Source of the DNA: Labrenzia sp. R4_2
GTDB lineage: Bacteria; Pseudomonadota; Alphaproteobacteria; Rhizobiales; Stappiaceae
Length of the DNA stretch: 64,000 nucleotides
Direction: 5' to 3'
Assembly (NCBI RefSeq): GCF_017743865.1
Contig: NZ_JAGHRJ010000010.1
Location: forward strand, 84,087 to 148,086
The number at the start of each line of letters is the position of its first letter. Position 1 is the stretch's first letter. The translations under genes and the position numbers were made by a program. Below the pieces are notes generated by a model. The model was not told the DNA's origin. It was given only the letters and a program-made list of their open reading frames with translations, and did not search any database. Of the stretch, positions 59,669 through 64,000 are shown piece after piece.

Positions 59669-60835
59669 TCACATCCGCTTGGCGACTTCTTCCAACATGA
59701 CTTCGCTCGCCCCGCCGCCGATGGCCTGCACACGGGCATCGCGTGACATGCGTTCCACCGGTGTTTCGCGCATATAACCCATGCCGCCGTGAAACTGGAC
59801 GCAGTCATAAAGCACGCTGTTCACCAGTTCGCCGCAATAGGCTTTGACCATCGAGACCTCTTTCACGCAGTCACGACCTGCGGCATCCAGACCGGCGGCG
59901 TGATAAACCAGCTGACGTCCTGCCGCGATCCGCGTCTGACAGTCGGCCAGCCGCTGGCGCACGGCCTGCTTGTCCCACAGAACGCCGCCAAAGGCCTTGC
60001 GCTGCTTGACGTAATCCACGGTCATGTCCAGCGCGGTTTGCGCTTCGGCACAGGCCATCGCACCCAGCACGATCCGTTCGTTTTGGAAGTTCTTCATCAC
60101 TGAATAGAAGCCTTTGTTGACCTCACCCAACACGTTCTCGGCGGGGATGCGGACATCCTCGAAGATCAGTTCGGCCGTGTCCGAGCACAGCCAGCCGGTC
60201 TTGTTCAGCGCCCGGCCGACCAAAAAGCCCGGCGAGCCCTTTTCGACCGCGAACATGGTGATCCCGCGCGACCCCTTGGCATCGGGATCGGTCTTGGCGC
60301 CGACAAAGTAGAGGTCGCCATGTACGCCGTTGGTGATGAACATCTTGGTGCCATTCAGCACCCAGTCCGACCCGTCCTGAACCGCGCGGGTACGCATGCC
60401 CGCCACGTCCGACCCGGCACCCGGTTCGGTCACGGCGACGGCGGTGATCTTTTCGCCCGAGGTGATCGACGGCATCCAGCGCGCCTTTTGTTCCGGGGTG
60501 CCCGCGTTTTCCAGATGCGGCGAGGCCATGTCGGTATGCACCAGAACCGTGGCCGAGAAGCCACCGAAGGTAGACCGCCCCACCTCTTCGGCCAGAACCA
60601 CGCTGGACATCACGTCCAGCCCCGCGCCGCCATATTGTTCGTCATAGCGCATGCCCAGCACGCCCAGATCACCCATCCGGCGCAGCACGTCGCGGGGCAC
60701 CATGCCGTCCTCTTCCCAGGGCTCGGCCTTGGCTGTCACCTCGGTTTCGATGAAGCGGCGCAGCTGGTCGCGGATCATGTTGAGTTCTTCGTTGAACGGG
60801 CCGGTGGCCGCGGTGATGTTGTCTTGTCTGGTCAT
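59669..60835 (-). CDS. Acyl-CoA dehydrogenase (isovaleryl/citronellyl type context)
   Basis: A 388-aa dehydrogenase: AVTEPGAGSDVAGMRTRAVQ, NGTKMFITNGVHGDLYFVGA, AFGGVLWDKQAVRQRLADCQ, QFHGGMGYMRETPVERMSRD and C-terminal GGGASEVMLEEVAKRM. ATG 60835 overlaps the biotin carboxylase stop by 4 bp, so the open frame to 60901 is not used. As last gene after carboxylase subunits and a methylglutaconyl-type hydratase, it fits a methyl-branched (leucine or isoprenoid) pathway. Confidence 0.9.
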   Translation of the reverse strand: MTRQDNITAATGPFNEELNMIRDQLRRFIETEVTAKAEPWEEDGMVPRDVLRRMGDLGVLGMRYDEQYGGAGLDVMSSVVLAEEVGRSTFGGFSATVLVHTDMASPHLENAGTPEQKARWMPSITSGEKITAVAVTEPGAGSDVAGMRTRAVQDGSDWVLNGTKMFITNGVHGDLYFVGAKTDPDAKGSRGITMFAVEKGSPGFLVGRALNKTGWLCSDTAELIFEDVRIPAENVLGEVNKGFYSVMKNFQNERIVLGAMACAEAQTALDMTVDYVKQRKAFGGVLWDKQAVRQRLADCQTRIAAGRQLVYHAAGLDAAGRDCVKEVSMVKAYCGELVNSVLYDCVQFHGGMGYMRETPVERMSRDARVQAIGGGASEVMLEEVAKRM

Positions 60836-62841
60836 GTGTTTTCCTCCGGATCGAGTTTGATAAGTGGGGCGTGCCCGGCAACCGTGTCGCCGGGTGCACA
60901 ATAGATTTCCGTCACCACGCCCGCGACCGGCGCGGGCAGGCTTTGCAAGAGCTTCATGGCTTCCAGCACCACCAGCGTGTCACCGGCTTCGACGCGGTCG
61001 CCGGGCGCGACGCGCACCTCGGCAACAGCACCCGGCATGGGCGCCGACAGCAGGTCAGCGCCGCCAGATCCACCCGTGGCGCGTTGCAGATGCTGATCCT
61101 CCAGCGTGCGCAGGTCTGCCGCTGCCATTCCGGCAGAGGTTTGCAGGTGCACCCGCCAATGATCGCGGGCACGTTCGACATGGGCGATGCGCGCAAATGG
61201 AACACCGTCGATGCGTCCGCTCAGACGGTCCCCGGTCAGGGCGGCGGTTTCGACCGTGACGGTCTGGCCGCCTGGCGGCACGGCGGCGAATATTGTTCCG
61301 GAGCCGGTCACGCGGATCGGGTCGTCATTGGTCGTATCCCAATAGGATGCCGCACCGGGCCGTCCGCCAGGGGCCGTGAGCCGCCATGACCCAAGGCTTT
61401 CCCAGGGCGACGCGCCCGCCGCCGCTGGCGCGAGATGCAGGTGTAGCGCAATCGCGGCGAAGGCCGAGTCCCGGGGATCGGGGGTCGGGTGCGTCCAGCC
61501 ATCGAGGAACATCTCGGGCAGGCCCGATGTGTGGTGCCGGAACGTCTGAAAATCCGGATGCAGCAGCAGGGCACGTTGATAGGCCAGGTTCAGACCGACG
61601 CCACCGACGGCAAAGTCATCCATCGCGGCAACCGCCCGGCGGATCGCCCCGGCCCGGTCCGGCGCATGGACGATCAGCTTGGCAATCATCGAATCGTAAT
61701 GGTGGCTGACGACCGAGCCTGCTTCGACCCCTGTATCCAGCCGCACGCCGGCGGGCGGAGCCCAGAGGGTGATCCGGCCCGTTTCGGGGCGGAAGCTCTC
61801 GGCCGGGTTTTCGGCGGCGATGCGGATTTCAATGGCGTGCCCGTCGAATTGCACATCCGATTGCGCCAGTGTCAGTGGCTCGCCCCGCGCGATGCGCAAC
61901 TGCCATTCAACCAGGTCGATGCCGGTGATCGCCTCGGTCACAGGGTGTTCGACCTGCAAGCGGGTGTTCATTTCAAGAAAGTAATATTCGCCACGGGCCG
62001 GATCAAAGAGGTATTCCACCGTCCCGGCCGAGCGATAGCCGATCGCCTGCGCCAGCCGCACAGCCGCCGCCCGCATGTCATCGCGCAAAGCCTCGGGCAG
62101 ATCTGCGGCGGGGGCCTCTTCGATCAGCTTCTGGTGGTTGCGCTGAAGCGAACAGTCGCGGTCGCCCAGATGCAGCGCGGTGCCGTGAGTATCGCCCAGC
62201 ACCTGCACCTCGACGTGGCGGGCGCGGGGCGCATAGCGTTCAAGGAACACCGCCGGATCGCCAAAGGCCCCCTGGGCTTCGGCCCGGGCGGATGCAATCG
62301 CCTCGGGTGCCTCGTCCAGATCGGTGACAAGCCGCATCCCGCGCCCGCCGCCGCCTGCGCTGGCCTTGACCAGAAAGGGGGTGCCAAGCGCCTCGGCCTC
62401 TTTCAGCAGGCGCGCGTCGGACTGATCTTCGCCGCGATAACCGGGCAGCACGGGTATGCCTGCGTCCTCGGCAGCCGCCTTGGCCTCGATTTTCGACCCC
62501 ATCATGGCAATTGCATCGGGCTTCGGCCCGATGAACACAAGGCCCGCCGCCTCGACCGCGGCCGCGAAACCGGCGTTTTCCGACAGAAAGCCATAGCCCG
62601 GATGCACCGCCCCCGCGCCGGTCGCGCGTGCGGCATCCAGAATGGCCCCGACGTTCAGATAGCTTTCCGAAGGGGCCGCCCCGCCGATGCAGACGGCATG
62701 ATCGGCCTCGTGCACGAAGGGCGCGTCGCGGTCGGCCTCTGAAAATACAGCCACGCTTTCCAACCCCAGCTTGCGGCACCCGCGCTGAATACGGCGGGCG
62801 ATCTCGCCGCGGTTGGCGATCAGGACGCGGGTAAAGCTCAT
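60832..62841 (-). CDS. Acyl-CoA carboxylase biotin-carboxylase/biotin-carrier subunit
   Basis: A 669-aa alpha subunit: biotin carboxylase domain (about 1-445) with LIANRGEIARRIQRGCRKLG, GYGFLSENAGFAAAVEAAG, KASAGGGGRGMRLVTDLDEA, YLFDPARGEYYFLEMNTRLQ, then a linker and the C-terminal biotin domain with VVLEAMKLLQSLPAPVAG (biotinyl Lys). Fits methylcrotonyl- or geranyl-CoA carboxylase alpha. ATG 62841 overlaps the hydratase stop (ATGA); an upstream in-frame start at 62853 is less likely. Confidence 0.93.
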   Translation of the reverse strand: MSFTRVLIANRGEIARRIQRGCRKLGLESVAVFSEADRDAPFVHEADHAVCIGGAAPSESYLNVGAILDAARATGAGAVHPGYGFLSENAGFAAAVEAAGLVFIGPKPDAIAMMGSKIEAKAAAEDAGIPVLPGYRGEDQSDARLLKEAEALGTPFLVKASAGGGGRGMRLVTDLDEAPEAIASARAEAQGAFGDPAVFLERYAPRARHVEVQVLGDTHGTALHLGDRDCSLQRNHQKLIEEAPAADLPEALRDDMRAAAVRLAQAIGYRSAGTVEYLFDPARGEYYFLEMNTRLQVEHPVTEAITGIDLVEWQLRIARGEPLTLAQSDVQFDGHAIEIRIAAENPAESFRPETGRITLWAPPAGVRLDTGVEAGSVVSHHYDSMIAKLIVHAPDRAGAIRRAVAAMDDFAVGGVGLNLAYQRALLLHPDFQTFRHHTSGLPEMFLDGWTHPTPDPRDSAFAAIALHLHLAPAAAGASPWESLGSWRLTAPGGRPGAASYWDTTNDDPIRVTGSGTIFAAVPPGGQTVTVETAALTGDRLSGRIDGVPFARIAHVERARDHWRVHLQTSAGMAAADLRTLEDQHLQRATGGSGGADLLSAPMPGAVAEVRVAPGDRVEAGDTLVVLEAMKLLQSLPAPVAGVVTEIYCAPGDTVAGHAPLIKLDPEENT

Positions 62842-63632
62842 TTCACCCACCATGACGGAACGCCCTTGTTGATGAAACTGTTGATACCTTCGATACCCTC
62901 TTCGGTTTCCCAGGCATCGGCCAGCCGGTCGGCGGTGTAGATCATATTGGTTTCAAGATCGTGGGACGCGACATAGGCGATCAGCGCCTTGGTGTCGGAC
63001 ACCACGCCCGGCGCGGCCTGCAGGTGATTGTGGACGACGCTTTCGGTGGCCGCGTCCAGATCATCGGCGGCCACGACCTCGGTCAACAGACCGATCCATT
63101 CGGCCCGAGCGCTGTCGAAAAGCGCCCCGGACAGCATGGTTTCGCGGGAATGCACCTTGCCGATACGGGCCACCACGTAGGGCGAGATGTTGGCCGGCAG
63201 CAAGCCGAGCCTGACCTCGGTAAGACCGAACCGCGCGCCTTCGGCACCGATTGTGTAATCGCAGACCGAAATCATGCCGACGCCGCCGCCATAGGCCGGC
63301 CCGTTGATCTTTCCGATCAGCGGTTTGGGCAGAGTATCAAGGCGGCGCAACAGGCGCGCCAGCGTGGCGCTCTGGTACACCCGCTCGGCGCGGGATTTTT
63401 CGACATTCGAAGCGAACCAGTTGAAATCACCGCCCGCGCAGAAGCTTTTTCCGTTGCCGGTCAGGATCACGATGCGCACGCTGTCATCGGCGGCCAGCTT
63501 TTCGGCGGCATCGTACAGCTCAGCGATCAGCCCGCCGTTCAGAGCATTGTGCTTGTCAGGACGATTGAGCGTTACCGTGGCAACCCCGCGCGCGTCGGTT
63601 TCGATAAGGATGGTTTCATAGGTGGTTGTCAT
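62838..63632 (-). CDS. Methylglutaconyl-CoA-type enoyl-CoA hydratase
   Basis: A 264-aa crotonase: LNRPDKHNALNGGLIAELYD, KSFCAGGDFNWFASNVEKSR, GPAYGGGVGMISVCDYTIGA, and FGLTEVRLGLLPANISPYVV, the LLPANISP stretch being typical of 3-methylglutaconyl-CoA hydratases. Isohexenylglutaconyl-CoA hydratase of acyclic terpene degradation is the alternative. It lies between the two carboxylase subunit genes, the liu/atu arrangement. Confidence 0.88.
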   Translation of the reverse strand: MTTTYETILIETDARGVATVTLNRPDKHNALNGGLIAELYDAAEKLAADDSVRIVILTGNGKSFCAGGDFNWFASNVEKSRAERVYQSATLARLLRRLDTLPKPLIGKINGPAYGGGVGMISVCDYTIGAEGARFGLTEVRLGLLPANISPYVVARIGKVHSRETMLSGALFDSARAEWIGLLTEVVAADDLDAATESVVHNHLQAAPGVVSDTKALIAYVASHDLETNMIYTADRLADAWETEEGIEGINSFINKGVPSWWVK

Positions 63633-63642
63633 GGCATTGGTC

Positions 63643-64000
63643 TCACATTCTGAATACGGGCGTGTGGCGCCCGGCCTCGGGCACCGAAGAGATAATGGCC
63701 AGGCACAGGCCCAGGATATCGCGGGTCTGTCCGGGTTCGATCAGCCCGTCGTCCCAAAGCCGCGAGGTGGCATAATAGGGATCGGACTGTTCGCCATACT
63801 GGGCACGCACCTGCGCCTCGATCCTGGCCATGTCGGCCTGCATCTTGTCCGGATCGCCCCCCTTCTGGCGGCGCAGTTCCAGCATCACGTTGGTGGCGAT
63901 GTCGGCGGACATGGTGGCCAGTTCCGCGGTCGGCCAGGCAAAAAGGAAACTCGGCGCGAAACCGCGTCCGCACATGCCGTAGTTGCCCGCCCCATAGGAC
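63643..64000 (-). CDS. Acyl-CoA carboxylase carboxyltransferase subunit (5' end outside window)
   Basis: The last 118 codons of the beta subunit: YGAGNYGMCGRGFAPSFLFA, WPTAELATMSADIATNVML, QYGEQSDPYYATSRLWDDGL and IEPGQTRDILGLCLAII. The C-terminal DDGLIEPxxTRDxLG pattern matches methylcrotonyl/geranyl-CoA carboxyltransferases. 10 bp before the hydratase gene; first visible gene of its operon. Confidence 0.9.
   Translation of the reverse strand, partial: SYGAGNYGMCGRGFAPSFLFAWPTAELATMSADIATNVMLELRRQKGGDPDKMQADMARIEAQVRAQYGEQSDPYYATSRLWDDGLIEPGQTRDILGLCLAIISSVPEAGRHTPVFRM

Noticed and set aside
61489..62742. 417-aa plus-strand open frame
   Set aside because: Antisense to the biotin carboxylase subunit; no recognisable motif.
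1..64000. tRNA or rRNA genes
   Set aside because: I saw no sequence with tRNA or rRNA features in the gaps I read.

Overview
The window is a mosaic of high-GC alphaproteobacterial DNA. The repABC plasmid genes, the Ti-type trb conjugation operon, a DUF1612 (RHE_PE00001-type) plasmid protein and the Roseobacter-style acyl-CoA gene neighbourhoods suggest a Rhodobacterales or Rhizobiales member. That is inference from gene content; no rRNA or other taxonomic marker is present.

Region 1 (1-7544): an extracytosolic electron-transfer locus. It holds an ApbE flavin transferase (cut by the window edge), a PepSY/flavodoxin/ferredoxin-reductase fusion, a secreted DUF2271 protein with an ApbE-type flavinylation motif, a secreted poly-aspartate protein, a ferric-reductase-like membrane flavocytochrome, a small PepSY protein, and a divergent OmpR-type two-component system. 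Three copies of an 11-bp-period TCAG motif suggest the response regulator controls this locus.

Region 2 (7566-25219): plasmid maintenance and conjugation. It contains a DUF1612 protein, a serine recombinase, repC, a candidate antisense RNA, repB, three identical parS-like palindromes spaced exactly 58 bp apart, repA, then trbBCDEJKLFGHI and a TraR-like acyl-homoserine-lactone receptor. Two tra-box-like 18-bp dyads lie between repA and trbB. By analogy with Ti plasmids, this layout would let quorum sensing couple copy number to conjugation. No relaxase, coupling protein or luxI homologue is in the window.

Region 3 (25220-27133): a scar zone. It holds the last 46 codons of guaA (a known genomic-island integration site), the DNA-binding domain of a broken OmpR-type regulator, and remnants of an IS3-family and an IS5-family element.

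Region 4 (27308-58507): a catabolic island of about 31 kb for CoA-activated carboxylic acids. It has a duplicated-receptor LIV-type ABC importer with an embedded acyl-CoA synthetase, ETF, four acyl-CoA dehydrogenases including a likely heteromeric pair, MaoC and crotonase hydratases, an AMACR-like racemase, three class III CoA-transferases, and a thiolase-fold protein lacking the usual Cys next to a DUF35 partner (the pairing used by the steroid side-chain retro-aldolase Ltp2). Five near-identical dyads, TTCTAACA-NN-TGTTAGAA, sit at five promoters of this island and nowhere else that I found, suggesting one unseen TetR-like regulator. The import, activation, dehydrogenation, hydration and retro-aldol logic suggests catabolism of a branched or cyclic acid; the substrate cannot be read from sequence.

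Region 5 (59079-64000): a bioY fragment truncated by an IS3 remnant, then a leucine/isoprenoid-type operon (carboxyltransferase, methylglutaconyl-type hydratase, biotin carboxylase subunit, acyl-CoA dehydrogenase), cut by the window edge.
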